NCBI GenBank assembly: GCA_002840765.1
Contig: PHCE01000006.1
Span: 113,862-177,861 of the forward strand
Direction: 5' to 3'
DNA: 64,000 nucleotides
From: Betaproteobacteria bacterium HGW-Betaproteobacteria-7
GTDB taxonomy: Bacteria > Pseudomonadota > Gammaproteobacteria > Burkholderiales > Rhodocyclaceae
Shown one piece after another: positions 54,283-62,580 of the stretch. Each line of letters begins with the position of its first letter. The stretch's first letter is position 1. A program made the position numbers and the translations under genes. The notes under the pieces are model-generated. The model saw nothing but the letters and a program-made list of their open reading frames with translations. It searched no databases and was not told the DNA's origin.

Positions 54283-54879
54283 CTACATTTCGAAAGCTGG
54301 GTGCTTGCTGCATACTCTTGTGACGGCGCAGAGCTGACGACGGTGAATCATCGTGTGCAGAGCCGTCAATGTATGCCACCCGTGCCCGTCCAATGGACCG
54401 AACCAAGGGTGCGCGTGGCGACCCGCAGTGCGTAGGTTCGCCACCGCTGACATGCGGTCAATGTAGGTTCTCAGTGCATTTTCGAGAAGTTCCAACTGCT
54501 CTCGCCCTGCGTCGGGGGCCGGCTTGACTTCAGCGATCCGCACCTCGCGCCCGAAGGTCTGATTTTGCGCAAGAGCGGCTATGAGCTCGCCAATGCCGGT
54601 ATCCACGATCACCAGATGTTGCAGAACCATGGCGGCCGACCAATTCCTGCTACTGTCCTCAAGCCCGGTTGGTCTCGGGATAAGCACTTTTCGCTTCATC
54701 TGCTCCGCCGACAGTTCTCCGGCGATGGCCAGCACTTTGCGGGTTTCGCTACGCAACCATCCTTCAATTTGGCGCCGGTTGAGGGTGTTTCGTAATGCTC
54801 CAAGCCCGGTTCTGGAAATCCAACGCTCCAGGGGCGGGAGACCGGCACCGGGTGGCGCCAATAGCACTTTGTCATCCAT
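54283..54879 (-). CDS. DinB-superfamily protein
   Basis: 198 residues. Helical-bundle pattern with VLQHLVIVDTGIGEL and HTMIHRRQL, giving the spaced histidines of the DinB metal site. DinB relatives include thiol transferases and metal-dependent hydrolases; the function here is unknown. Cassette gene between the degenerate attC and the attC at 54913. Confidence 0.7.
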   Translation of the reverse strand: MDDKVLLAPPGAGLPPLERWISRTGLGALRNTLNRRQIEGWLRSETRKVLAIAGELSAEQMKRKVLIPRPTGLEDSSRNWSAAMVLQHLVIVDTGIGELIAALAQNQTFGREVRIAEVKPAPDAGREQLELLENALRTYIDRMSAVANLRTAGRHAHPWFGPLDGHGWHTLTALHTMIHRRQLCAVTRVCSKHPAFEM

Positions 54880-54912
54880 GATGAGTCGGGATCTTCTCGC
54901 AAGGGACTAAAT

Positions 54913-54987
54913 GGCTAACGTGGAGGTGACCGGCGCTGCGCGGCTTTATCGCGCAGCGTCCAGCGCCCGAAGGGAGCGAGGTTGAGT
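54913..54987 (-). other. integron attC (75 bp)
   Basis: R'' ACTCAAC (54981-54987) to R' GTTAGCC (54913-54919), with the GCGCTGCGCGGC/GCGCAGCG stem shared by the sites at 56763, 59211 and 59730. Confidence 0.92.
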
Positions 54988-55325
54988 GATGCTAGGGCAA
55001 AACCACTTAAGGACAAGATGAACGCCAAGAATGGTAAAGAAAAAACACCCCAAACATAGGCATCAGCAAAGGAGGCCCAACTGCGCGCCATACCAAAGGT
55101 GCCTGTGTTCACAGCCAAGACGGCAATGATGGCGAAAACTACCAAGCTGACAAAACAACACAGCGCCACAGCAAGGGATACGGAAAATACGCTCCAAGTT
55201 TTAGATCTCACCTTGACTAAGCACAGGTAGCTCCCCAAACCTGCAACGATCAAGGTAGCAATAAAACCTGGAGCGTGGATTGGCGGAAACTCTAGCCACC
55301 AGTCATGCAAGATGTTCAGCATCAA
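54915..55325 (-). CDS. cassette membrane protein, unrecognised
   Basis: 136 residues with four hydrophobic segments. No family recognised. The last 25 or so residues (from LNLAPFGRW) are read from the attC itself, and the stop overlaps the R' core. Base composition is lower in GC than the chromosome to the left. Confidence 0.7.
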   Translation of the reverse strand: MMLNILHDWWLEFPPIHAPGFIATLIVAGLGSYLCLVKVRSKTWSVFSVSLAVALCCFVSLVVFAIIAVLAVNTGTFGMARSWASFADAYVWGVFSLPFLAFILSLSGFALASLNLAPFGRWTLRDKAAQRRSPPR

Positions 55326-55336
55326 GTAGCCCTAAC

Positions 55337-55590
55337 GACACTGTAGAAAAATTGTCTTCATGCCCGCATCGTGCCGTGAACCATATGGAATAACAAGGTT
55401 CCCACCTGAGATCGAAATCAGGGTGGCGTCATGGCTCGCTACAAGGCAATTGACACCAGCCCGAGGTTCTGGCGGTGGATATGGAGAAGCAATTGCTCCC
55501 TGGCAGCTTTGAGCATGCCGTCAACCATCTACTGGATCACGAATTCGATCTGTCACTCTTCGACAGGCGTTACAACAACGACCAGTCCGG
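55337..55590 (+). mobile_element. truncated, diverged IS1182-type element
   Basis: Begins GACACTGTAGAAAAA, one mismatch from the 15-bp end of the full element at 60800. It stays similar for about 254 bases, then stops inside the 5' part of the transposase. It is inserted after CTAAC of an attC R' core, exactly as the full copy is. Several substitutions show it is a related, older insertion rather than a recent duplicate. Confidence 0.88.
55431..55590 (+). pseudogene. IS1182-type transposase remnant
   Basis: Starts MARYKAIDTSPRF like the intact transposase at 60894, then a missing T in GGTTCTGG (GGTTTCTGG in the full copy) shifts the frame after residue 13. The rest is deleted past about codon 53. 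Inactive. Confidence 0.9.
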
Positions 55591-55608
55591 TTGACCGAAG
55601 GGTTGGGC
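55591..55608 (-). other. remnant of the LysE cassette attC (R'' half)
   Basis: R'' GCCCAAC directly after the LysE stop, then CCTTCGGTC, and then the IS remnant. The partner R' (GTTAGGG, 55330-55336) lies on the far side of the IS fragment. So this attC was split by the insertion and a deletion removed its middle. Confidence 0.75.
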
Positions 55609-55609
55609 G

Positions 55610-56224
55610 TCACTTTTCGGTGAGCGCGAGATTCGCGCCGAGACTTGCAAAGGTTGCTGCGAACCCGCGCCGAAGCCAGCTTTGAACTCGCGGCGACTCG
55701 ATGACTGCTTTGCGGAACACGTGCGCGAGAAAACCATAAATCACGAACACAATAAGTGTCATGGCCATGAAGGTAGCGCTCAGGATAAGAAGTTGCGTGA
55801 GCGGCTCAGTTGTACCTGGCTGAACAAATTGCGGTAGGAATGCCAAGAAGAAGATGGTCAGCTTCGGATTGAGAATGTTGAGCAAGAACGCCTTAACGAC
55901 CAAACCAGCAGCCGTGCCTGTGGAAGGACTTCCGTCAATGGAGAAGGCTGACTTGTCACGCCAAGTGGCAATGGCAACGTAGAACAAGTAGGCGACACCT
56001 GCGTACTTCAGAACCTGGAACGCAAGCGCGCTCGTGTGCATGACCGCGGCCAAACCCAGAACAGTAGCCATGAGATGAGGCACGATGCCCGCGGTGCACC
56101 CAAGTGCCGCAAACACGCTTGCCTTCCGACCCTGGGCAAGACCGGTGGATACCGTATAGATGACTCCCGTGCCAGGGATGAGCACTACGACGAGAGACGT
56201 GATTAAGAACTCAAGGCTGAGCAT
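55610..56224 (-). CDS. LysE-family exporter
   Basis: 204 residues, six hydrophobic segments. PGTGVIYTVSTGLAQGRKASVFAALGCTAGI near the N-terminus is the RhtB/LysE signature region. These export amino acids. Cassette gene; its attC is disrupted by an IS fragment, so the cassette can probably no longer be excised. Confidence 0.92.
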   Translation of the reverse strand: MLSLEFLITSLVVVLIPGTGVIYTVSTGLAQGRKASVFAALGCTAGIVPHLMATVLGLAAVMHTSALAFQVLKYAGVAYLFYVAIATWRDKSAFSIDGSPSTGTAAGLVVKAFLLNILNPKLTIFFLAFLPQFVQPGTTEPLTQLLILSATFMAMTLIVFVIYGFLAHVFRKAVIESPRVQSWLRRGFAATFASLGANLALTEK

Positions 56225-56262
56225 TTGGTGATCCTCCTGCGTATCGGCAGCGTGATTGTGAC

Positions 56263-56358
56263 GCCCAACGTGCAGCTTGAGCCGAGGCCGGAGCGCGCAG
56301 CGCGGAGGGAACCCAAAAGCGCAGCTTTTGGGCGGTCAGCTCGAAGCGTTTGTTAGGC
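56263..56358 (-). other. integron attC (96 bp)
   Basis: R'' GCCTAAC (56352-56358) to R' GTTGGGC (56263-56269). The inner stem CAAAAGC/GCTTTTG differs from neighbours, marking a separate attC type. Confidence 0.9.
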
Positions 56359-56370
56359 AACGGGCGGTAG

Positions 56371-56757
56371 CTACTGAGGAAGGTTTTGCTGAGCACCAGA
56401 CTTACCCTTCAGAATTTGGAAAAACACCTCGGCAACAAAAGCTAACGCAAGGCCGAATAGGACCTGCTGCAGGGAGAGGCTGAAGATCCCTAAACCAAAG
56501 ACGAGGCTGCCAATAAATTGCACCATGCGCAGGGAATATGCAAACGGCTTTTTCCAGAGCGGGAGGGCTGAAAGTTCTGCACGCCGCTGCTGCTGCAGTT
56601 CCTTTTTGCTGAGCGACGGTGGCTGCTTGATACCGGTAACGGCTTCTTCAATCTCACTGCCGGTTGCTACGGCAGGAAAGCCGCAATTCCGGCAAGCGTT
56701 TTCGCCAGGACTATTTACCGCTTTGCACGAGTGACAAACCCACGCGTATCCGGCCAT
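56371..56757 (-). CDS. zinc-ribbon membrane protein, unrecognised
   Basis: 128 residues. The N-terminal CHSCKAVNSPGENACRNCG is a four-cysteine zinc ribbon. Two hydrophobic segments (about 75-115) follow. It resembles small RanBP2-type/zinc-ribbon membrane proteins of unknown role. Cassette gene. Confidence 0.75.
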   Translation of the reverse strand: MAGYAWVCHSCKAVNSPGENACRNCGFPAVATGSEIEEAVTGIKQPPSLSKKELQQQRRAELSALPLWKKPFAYSLRMVQFIGSLVFGLGIFSLSLQQVLFGLALAFVAEVFFQILKGKSGAQQNLPQ

Positions 56758-56762
56758 ATGAG

Positions 56763-56874
56763 CCTAACGTAGAGCTAACCGGCGCTGCGCGGCTTTATCG
56801 CGCAGCGTCCAGCGACTGAAAGGAGCGAGGTTGTCCCAGCGGCCAAAGGCCGCGCCTTGACCGGATTGTTAGGG
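56763..56874 (-). other. integron attC (112 bp)
   Basis: R'' CCCTAAC (56868-56874) to R' GTTAGGC region (56763-56769), with the shared GCGCTGCGCGGC stem and an added GCGGCC stem (56838-56855). Confidence 0.9.
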
Positions 56875-57234
56875 ATGTGTGCCAAGTATTGCAATTGCGG
56901 CGCCAAGAAGAGAGATGGCTATACCAAGCACTGCCATTATGTGAGTTCTATGAATGGCGTTCCATCCGCCATCTGTAAGCCGATAGATCGCTTGCTGAAT
57001 TAATTTGTCATTTGGTGGCAGCGTTCCATTGGGATTCAATTTTCCACTAAGCACGGACTGGTGTAGAACCTCGACCCAACCTCGCATCAAGCAAGTTTGA
57101 ATGTTTTCGAAGTTTCGCTCAGTCTCGGGTATCGCCCTCTCAATTACCCATACATTTCCTGGTTGGAGCACGAGAGCAACTCGTTGCCTAGCAAGCAGTT
57201 TTAATGTTCGATAAATCGAGTACTCGCGCAGCAT
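56869..57234 (-). CDS. cassette protein with C-terminal membrane anchor
   Basis: 121 residues, not recognised. A soluble N-terminal part with WVIERAIPETERNFENI and one C-terminal hydrophobic segment (AVLGIAISLLGAAIAILG). Its TAA stop is inside the R'' core CCCTAAC. Confidence 0.68.
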   Translation of the reverse strand: MLREYSIYRTLKLLARQRVALVLQPGNVWVIERAIPETERNFENIQTCLMRGWVEVLHQSVLSGKLNPNGTLPPNDKLIQQAIYRLTDGGWNAIHRTHIMAVLGIAISLLGAAIAILGTHP

Positions 57235-57240
57235 TTCAAT

Positions 57241-57310
57241 CCCTAACGTTTGAAATCACAGGCGCTGCGCGGCTTCATCGCGCAGCGTCCTGTGGATTGA
57301 TGGGTTGGGC
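57241..57310 (-). other. integron attC (70 bp)
   Basis: R'' GCCCAAC (57304-57310) to R' GTTAGGG (57241-57247); arms CAATCCACAGG/CCTGTGATTT and the GCGCTGCGCGGC stem. Confidence 0.92.
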
Positions 57311-57955
57311 GGCGGAGCCTGAAGGACGAGCAGAGCCGAATTTCTGCAAGGCATCACAGACTGCGGACTCGAATCCCGCGCTTCTACACTTTGCTACTAG
57401 GCGGGTCTTTGCATTCAAGAACGCCGAGCCGGAAAAGGATTCAAGTATTTCCTTAGGCATCGGCGCCTGCTGGCTGCGTGATGCAAACTGCAAGAATCTT
57501 CCCGCTATGGGGTTACGAAGATGCACTACCAGTTCTTCGGACTCAGACTTGGTGAACATAAGACTAAGTTCACCAACCATGCTGTCTATAGCACTTCCGC
57601 AGTCCCACATCCAGTCATCCGTGAATACGTTGATCTCGGTAACCATAAACGCGACGAATTTTTGCAATTCTTCCTTTCGCGCGAACAAAGGGGCTGCCGC
57701 CATTGTTAGCCGATCGTGCATCCGTGCCATATGGGCAATTGAATCATGTAAGTAAAAACTGCGGACGCTGTCATCGCGGAGGAGTTCATAAAGCTCCTGT
57801 CGATTCTTACGAATTTCCGCAACATCAATCGAATGCGTTTGGCCATTTTGTTCAATGGAAAACACAAAGGAACCACACTGCGGCAGCCCTGCACTGGCTT
57901 GCGAAGATGCCATTAGAGTGATCATCAAATAGAGTATGTTCTTAATGCTTCGCAT
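57275..57955 (-). CDS. secreted cassette protein, unrecognised
   Basis: 226 residues from ATG 57955 (AGAGGT site). A signal peptide (ILYLMITLMASSQASA) predicts export. The mature part is helical with cysteines in QCGSF, WDCGS, AKCRS and VCDAL that could form two disulfides. The last residues are coded by the attC arm. Function unknown. Confidence 0.7.
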   Translation of the reverse strand: MRSIKNILYLMITLMASSQASAGLPQCGSFVFSIEQNGQTHSIDVAEIRKNRQELYELLRDDSVRSFYLHDSIAHMARMHDRLTMAAAPLFARKEELQKFVAFMVTEINVFTDDWMWDCGSAIDSMVGELSLMFTKSESEELVVHLRNPIAGRFLQFASRSQQAPMPKEILESFSGSAFLNAKTRLVAKCRSAGFESAVCDALQKFGSARPSGSAAQPINPQDAAR

Positions 57956-57989
57956 GCTTAACCTCTTAATGAAAGTACGAATCGGAGAA

Positions 57990-58070
57990 GCCCAACGTGC
58001 TAGGTAAGGGGCGGCCCGCTTGCGGGACGTCCCAGCGACCGAAGGGAGCGCCTTGACCGGAATGTTAGCC
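57990..58070 (-). other. integron attC (81 bp)
   Basis: R'' GGCTAAC (58064-58070) to R' GTTGGGC (57990-57996); inner stem GGCCCGC/GCGGGAC. Confidence 0.9.
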
Positions 58071-58076
58071 ATCGAC

Positions 58077-58556
58077 TCAGGCACTCTCGTCGAAGATGCG
58101 CGAGTAGTTGGCAAACTCGGTTCCAGCCAAGTCTTCCTCAATTACCTCTTTGGCAAGCGCGAAATCAACTACGAAGTTACAGACTTCCATTGTTCCGCTG
58201 CCGATGCTTCCGCCGTCACATGAGCCAAGGCCGGTCCAGCCGAGGGTTTCATTCATGCGATCTTCAAGGCGATGTCGTTTATCAATATCCTCGCGGTTAC
58301 CCAATCCATCAACGGCATATTCGATGAGAAGCGTGAAATGGGCTTCGGGCTCAACTGGCCGAAACCCAGCGGCGACTAACCCATCAATCTCGTGTTGAAT
58401 CTCCATCTCCGCCTTCTTTGATGCAGTCGACTTAATGGTCTTCGATTCTCCCCTTGTACCCAACACGCCCCAGTGGACTGTATGAGCTCCTTTTCCGTTG
58501 TCCCATGTTTCCCAGTATTCCTTCTTCTCTGGTGCAAAGCGATATAGCTTGAGCAT
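58077..58556 (-). CDS. WGR-like domain cassette protein
   Basis: 159 residues. KLYRFAPEKKEYWETWDNG followed by VHWGVLGTRGES looks like a WGR domain (Trp-Gly-Arg becomes WGVLG), a nucleic-acid-associated fold in some bacterial proteins. The second half is unrecognised and ends in an acidic helix. Role unknown. Confidence 0.65.
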   Translation of the reverse strand: MLKLYRFAPEKKEYWETWDNGKGAHTVHWGVLGTRGESKTIKSTASKKAEMEIQHEIDGLVAAGFRPVEPEAHFTLLIEYAVDGLGNREDIDKRHRLEDRMNETLGWTGLGSCDGGSIGSGTMEVCNFVVDFALAKEVIEEDLAGTEFANYSRIFDESA

Positions 58557-58571
58557 AGCGGTCCTATCGAT

Positions 58572-58643
58572 GGCTAACGTGCAAGCTCAGCCGACGGCAA
58601 AAAGCGCAGCTTTTTGACGGTCGGCTGGAGCGGGATGTTATGC
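58572..58643 (-). other. integron attC (72 bp)
   Basis: R'' GCATAAC (58637-58643) to R' GTTAGCC (58572-58578), with CAGCCGAC/GTCGGCTG arms and an AAAAGCGCAGCTTTT stem. Confidence 0.9.
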
Positions 58644-59156
58644 GGCATCTGTGGCTTTTGTTTTAAATAGATCAAGCTCGATAGAGATGAATATTGGGGA
58701 AAGCAGATAGGCGGCAAGAACGGTAATTACCGAAGGTTGCGTGGGGATAAAAGCAGTAGCCAGACTACCGAGTGCTATGGATGCAAGAACAGGGAAGGCT
58801 GCTAAGGCAATTAACACCAGCGAGAAACCAATGAGTACGGTAGCCCATGGCTTCATGGAAACAGGTGGAATAATTTGCCCTTCACGACGCCATGCACGTA
58901 GTCGCTTTAGTACCAAATACCAAAGAAATATCTGGTAAGCAAATGCAAGTGGCCACCCTAATAGCGGAAACCAATCAAAAATATTGGGTACCAAGCTCCA
59001 CCTGAGTAGGCCGCTAAGGCCGAACAGTTGACCAAGCAAATATTCATTTCCGTTGAAGCCGAGCGTCCCAAGTAGTAGCCACAGAGCGCCCGCGACCCAT
59101 AGAAAAAGGGCGCTTACAATTACGATAACTGCTGACGTATAGATAAATTTACGCAC
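58638..59156 (-). CDS. cassette membrane protein, unrecognised
   Basis: 172 residues with four to five hydrophobic segments; a basic turn (RLRAWRREGQ) lies between the third and fourth. No family recognised. Its TAA stop lies in the R'' core GCATAAC. Confidence 0.7.
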   Translation of the reverse strand: MRKFIYTSAVIVIVSALFLWVAGALWLLLGTLGFNGNEYLLGQLFGLSGLLRWSLVPNIFDWFPLLGWPLAFAYQIFLWYLVLKRLRAWRREGQIIPPVSMKPWATVLIGFSLVLIALAAFPVLASIALGSLATAFIPTQPSVITVLAAYLLSPIFISIELDLFKTKATDAA

Positions 59157-59210
59157 GGCTATCCATTCAATATGTATGGTTAATTGATTGGTGAAGCAGG
59201 GGAATTTGAC

Positions 59211-59297
59211 GCATAACGTAGAGCTAACCGGCGCTGCGCGGCTTTATCGCGCAGCGTCCAGCGACCGAAGGGAGCGAGGTTGAGCGCCATGTTATGC
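59211..59297 (-). other. integron attC (87 bp)
   Basis: R'' GCATAAC (59291-59297) to R' GTTATGC (59211-59217), with the shared GCGCTGCGCGGC stem. Confidence 0.92.
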
Positions 59298-59358
59298 GTG
59301 GTGTTCAAGTGAAAGTCGACGCCGGTGATGCGCCAAAAACCATAGGGCGCTTTCGCTA

Positions 59359-59676
59359 CTAGATGGATTTTCGTTTTTGCTCATCAATATAGTCAGCCCA
59401 CTCTTTTCTTGCTTCTTTTGTGAGCAGAAAATAATAAAGAGTGAACATGCTTTCAATAAACGAAATGGACTGCCCTTTGAAACCGGAGAGAAACAATCTA
59501 GAAATCGCCTTAAGCATTAGAAGCAGTGGTGTGACACCAAATCCAACCATGAATACATACTTAATATATTTGATGGTGGTTGCGTCTTGAATGAGCTCCG
59601 TAGTGAAGATCAAAAAACTGCCAATAGTTATCAGAAAAGATAACTTTATAAGTAGATTCAGGTTCTTTTCACTCAT
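59359..59676 (-). CDS. small cassette membrane protein, AT-rich
   Basis: 105 residues with two hydrophobic segments and a charged C-terminus (KEARKEWADYIDEQKRKS). Its codons are clearly more AT-rich than surrounding genes, a sign of separate origin. Not recognised. The 61 bases between its stop and attC hold nothing identifiable. Confidence 0.65.
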   Translation of the reverse strand: MSEKNLNLLIKLSFLITIGSFLIFTTELIQDATTIKYIKYVFMVGFGVTPLLLMLKAISRLFLSGFKGQSISFIESMFTLYYFLLTKEARKEWADYIDEQKRKSI

Positions 59677-59729
59677 AAAAAATCGTCTTCATCAAGCCAA
59701 CGATACCGCCGCGAGTCGGATTCTGATAT

Positions 59730-59816
59730 GCATAACGTGGAGGTGACCGGCGCTGCGCGGATTCATCGCGCAGCGTCCAGCGACCGAAGGGAGCGAGGTC
59801 GACTGCTGGGTTAGCC
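59730..59816 (-). other. integron attC (87 bp)
   Basis: R'' GGCTAAC (59810-59816) to R' GTTATGC (59730-59736), with the shared GCGCTGCGCGG stem. Confidence 0.92.
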
Positions 59817-59820
59817 GCGT

Positions 59821-60195
59821 TTAACGAGTGCATTGTTGGCGCGTGGCCTTAGTGAGCAACAGAAGTAGGAAGGCCAAGAGCAGAACGGCGATGGCCCATG
59901 AAGCCACAGGCGCATCACCAACACTCAAGCGACCAATGAACCAGCTACCGAAGCGAATGAGTTGGGTGCCAACAGCAGCCAGGCCTAACCACCACGCCCA
60001 GGCAAAGCGATGCCATAGACCAAATGCGACTAGGCTGCCAACGAAAACGGCGGACAGCGTGGCGGGAAGCATAAGGCTGTACTTAAGAGTGCCGAAGTCG
60101 CCGGTGTTGAAAAAGCGAAGCAGCATGCCCCCTACAACAATCAAGACGTAGGCGATGGCAACAATACTGGCGAGCTTGGAGTGCGATGGTGTCAT
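59821..60195 (-). CDS. cassette membrane protein, unrecognised
   Basis: 124 residues from ATG 60195, four hydrophobic segments (first IVAIAYVLIVVGGMLL). No family recognised. The start is 3 bases from the R' core of the attC to its right, as is usual for cassettes. Confidence 0.7.
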   Translation of the reverse strand: MTPSHSKLASIVAIAYVLIVVGGMLLRFFNTGDFGTLKYSLMLPATLSAVFVGSLVAFGLWHRFAWAWWLGLAAVGTQLIRFGSWFIGRLSVGDAPVASWAIAVLLLAFLLLLLTKATRQQCTR

Positions 60196-60198
60196 AGC

Positions 60199-60279
60199 GG
60201 CTAACGTTCGAAGTAAATGGCGTGCCGCTTGCGGCACGTCCAAGCGCCTGCAAGGCGCGGTTTAACTAGGGTGTTAGCG
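60199..60279 (-). other. integron attC (81 bp)
   Basis: R'' CGCTAAC (60273-60279) to R' GTTAGCC (60199-60205), inner stem GTGCCGC/GCGGCAC. Confidence 0.92.
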
Positions 60280-60789
60280 CACATGCTGTTGATGTAGGCA
60301 CTCAACTTTTGAGTAGCCGTTTTCCCAAGTCCATTCGGCTGATGTGCAGCGTTCAACCATAAAGGAATGCCCATCCTGGGTGTATGTGGAGAGCTTGATG
60401 AGCGTTCGTGTTCCAAGACAGGAAAAATTGAAGGGCTCGCTTTCAGGGAAAAGGGCAACCGGTTGGCCCCCGATACTGAATTGAGAAATTTCGGCGTACC
60501 CTCCGCCCATACAGTGCCCATTGCTCGGCGGACGAACGGTAATTGTGGCTTTTGCCACTACACCACCAATTCGACAAACCAAGCGGTGCTCGCCGTATTT
60601 GAGCTCATTTATGCCCAGGAGCGATGACGCAACTAGTGTGATCTGCTCGTTATGCTGAACGATTGCTCCAACTTCAAATCGCGAGCTTTTCTCATCGCAG
60701 CGAGAAACCACTCCGAATTCGATGACGTCAGCGTTGGAAGCGCTGGGAAAAGTAGCAACAATAGACGCTACGAGCCATGCTTTTTTCAT
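60274..60789 (-). CDS. exported cassette protein, unrecognised
   Basis: 171 residues from ATG 60789 with a signal peptide (AWLVASIVATFPSASNA). The mature part has cysteines SRCDE, LVCRI, GHCMG, FSCLG, ERCTS, VECLH, suggesting disulfides in the periplasm. Its leader is split from its former attC neighbour by the IS. Function unknown. Confidence 0.7.
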   Translation of the reverse strand: MKKAWLVASIVATFPSASNADVIEFGVVSRCDEKSSRFEVGAIVQHNEQITLVASSLLGINELKYGEHRLVCRIGGVVAKATITVRPPSNGHCMGGGYAEISQFSIGGQPVALFPESEPFNFSCLGTRTLIKLSTYTQDGHSFMVERCTSAEWTWENGYSKVECLHQQHVR

Positions 60790-60893
60790 GTGCGCTAACG
60801 ACGCTGTAGAAAAATTGTCTTCATGCCCGCATCGTGCCGTGAACCATATGGAATAACAAGGTTCCAACGTGAGGTTGAACTCAGGGAGGCGCC

Positions 60894-62420
60894 ATGGCTC
60901 GCTACAAGGCAATCGACACCAGCCCGAGGTTTCTGGCGGTGGATCTGGAGAAGCAATTGCTCCCTGGCAGCTTTGAGCATGCCGTCAACCATCTACTGGA
61001 TCACGAATTCGATCTGTCGCTCTTCGACAGGCGTTACGCCAATGACCAGAGCGGAGCCAGCGCCTATCCGCCGGGGATGCTGCTCAAGGTCATCCTCTGC
61101 GCCTATGCCCAAGGGGTGGTCAGCAGCCGTGGCATCGAGCGGCTATGCCGCGAACACGTCACTTTCATTGCGCTTTCCGGTGATACAGCGCCGCACTTCA
61201 CGACCATTGCCGCCTTCGTCTCCGGCCTTGATGAAGAAGTCGCCCAACTCTTCGCCCAAGTGCTCTACCTCTGCAACCGGCAAGGTCTGATCGGTCGGGA
61301 AATGTTCGCCATCGATGGCGTCAAGCTACCGAGCAACGCCTCCAAGGCCAGAAACGGCACGCGAGCCGACTTTGCCCACCAGGCCGACAAACTCGAAGCG
61401 GCTGCGAAGAAGATGCTGGAACGCCATCGCGAGAGCGACCGTCTGCCCGCCGAATCCGGCCTGAGCGAGAAGCACCGCCAACGCGCCGAACGCCTGCACC
61501 AGGAAGCGGCCGCGCTGCGGCAGTGGCTGACCGTGCACCCGAAAGACCGCAAGGGCAGCCAAGGCAGCATCCGCAAAAGCAACCGTACCGATCCGGACAG
61601 CGCCAAGATGGCGACCGGCAAGGGCGTCATCCAAGGCTTCACTGGCGTTGCGGCCGTCGATGCCAAACACCAGATCATCATCGAAGCCCAGGCCCACGGC
61701 AGCGGATCGGAACAGGAACTGCTGCTCCCGGTCATTCGCGCCACCCAGGCGCACGCCACCCCGGAAACGCTCTACACAGCCGACGCCGGCTATCACTCGG
61801 AACGCAACCTTAAGGCGCTGGCCGACGAGAAGATCGACGCCTTGATTGCCGACAACGGCATGCGCCAGCGTGATGAACGCTTCAAGGATCAGGGTAAACA
61901 CAAAGCGAAACCCGATCCGCTCTACGACAAGGCCCACCCGAAGAAAGCCGCCAAGCGCTACCGGCCGCAGGACTTCACGCTCGATCCGGCCACGGGAATC
62001 TGCACCTGTCCGGCCGGCAAGCCGCTCTATCGCAACGGCACGAACTGCATCCACAACGGCCACGTCGCGACCAAATACAGCGGCACGCTACGCGACTGTC
62101 TACCCTGCGAACAGCGGGCCCGCTGTCTGCGCACGCCGGAGAAGACGAAAGTGCGGCAAGTTGCCTTCTTCCGGGGCAAAGCCGCCGGTGAACCGGAAAG
62201 CCACACCGACCGGATGAAGCGTGCCATCGACAGCGAAGACGGCAGAGCGCGTTACGGACGCCGCTTTGCTACCGTCGAACCGGTATTCGGCAACCTGCGG
62301 CACAACAAGCGGTTGGATCGCTTCACGCTACGCGGGCGGAAGAAGGTCGATACCCAGTGGAAGCTGTACTGCCTGGTGCACAACATCGAGAAACTGGCGC
62401 ATCACGGGTACGGGCAGTAG
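60894..62420 (+). CDS. IS1182-family DDE transposase
   Basis: 508 residues, intact. The N-terminal part (PPGMLLKVILCAYAQGVVSSRGIERL) is the DUF772 helix-turn-helix region of IS5/IS1182 transposases. GREMFAIDGVKL gives the first catalytic Asp and YTADAGYHSE the second; the final Glu probably lies in RYGRRFATVEPVFGNL. A cysteine-rich insert (CTCPAGK, CLPCEQRARC) is typical of the group. It runs against the direction of the cassette genes. Confidence 0.93.
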   Translation: MARYKAIDTSPRFLAVDLEKQLLPGSFEHAVNHLLDHEFDLSLFDRRYANDQSGASAYPPGMLLKVILCAYAQGVVSSRGIERLCREHVTFIALSGDTAPHFTTIAAFVSGLDEEVAQLFAQVLYLCNRQGLIGREMFAIDGVKLPSNASKARNGTRADFAHQADKLEAAAKKMLERHRESDRLPAESGLSEKHRQRAERLHQEAAALRQWLTVHPKDRKGSQGSIRKSNRTDPDSAKMATGKGVIQGFTGVAAVDAKHQIIIEAQAHGSGSEQELLLPVIRATQAHATPETLYTADAGYHSERNLKALADEKIDALIADNGMRQRDERFKDQGKHKAKPDPLYDKAHPKKAAKRYRPQDFTLDPATGICTCPAGKPLYRNGTNCIHNGHVATKYSGTLRDCLPCEQRARCLRTPEKTKVRQVAFFRGKAAGEPESHTDRMKRAIDSEDGRARYGRRFATVEPVFGNLRHNKRLDRFTLRGRKKVDTQWKLYCLVHNIEKLAHHGYGQ

Positions 62421-62507
62421 GCAGAAGGGAAAACCCGGTGCGAATCGAGCGCCACCGGCCTCGCTGACGGAGACATCCCGCGCCCCAGTTCAACGACATG
62501 AAAATGA

Positions 62508-62541
62508 AAAATGGCACAGCGAAAACCTGCGCCATTTTTTT
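62508..62541 (+). terminator. intrinsic terminator of the transposase
   Basis: AAATGGC stem pairing with GCCATTT followed by a run of seven Ts, 90 bases after the transposase stop and within the IS. Confidence 0.75.
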
Positions 62542-62580
62542 GCCGGAAACCGGGCCGGAAAGGGGTTTTTCTACAGCGTC

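Larger units (their letters stand above)
60800..62580 (+). mobile_element. IS1182-type insertion sequence, complete
   Basis: 1781 bases with perfect 15-bp inverted repeats GACGCTGTAGAAAAA and TTTTTCTACAGCGTC. It is flanked by AAC (60797-60799 and 62581-62583), a 3-base target duplication equal to the GTT of the attC R' core read on the other strand. It splits the attC of the cassette at 62643 from the next cassette. One transposase gene spans nearly its whole length. Confidence 0.93.
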
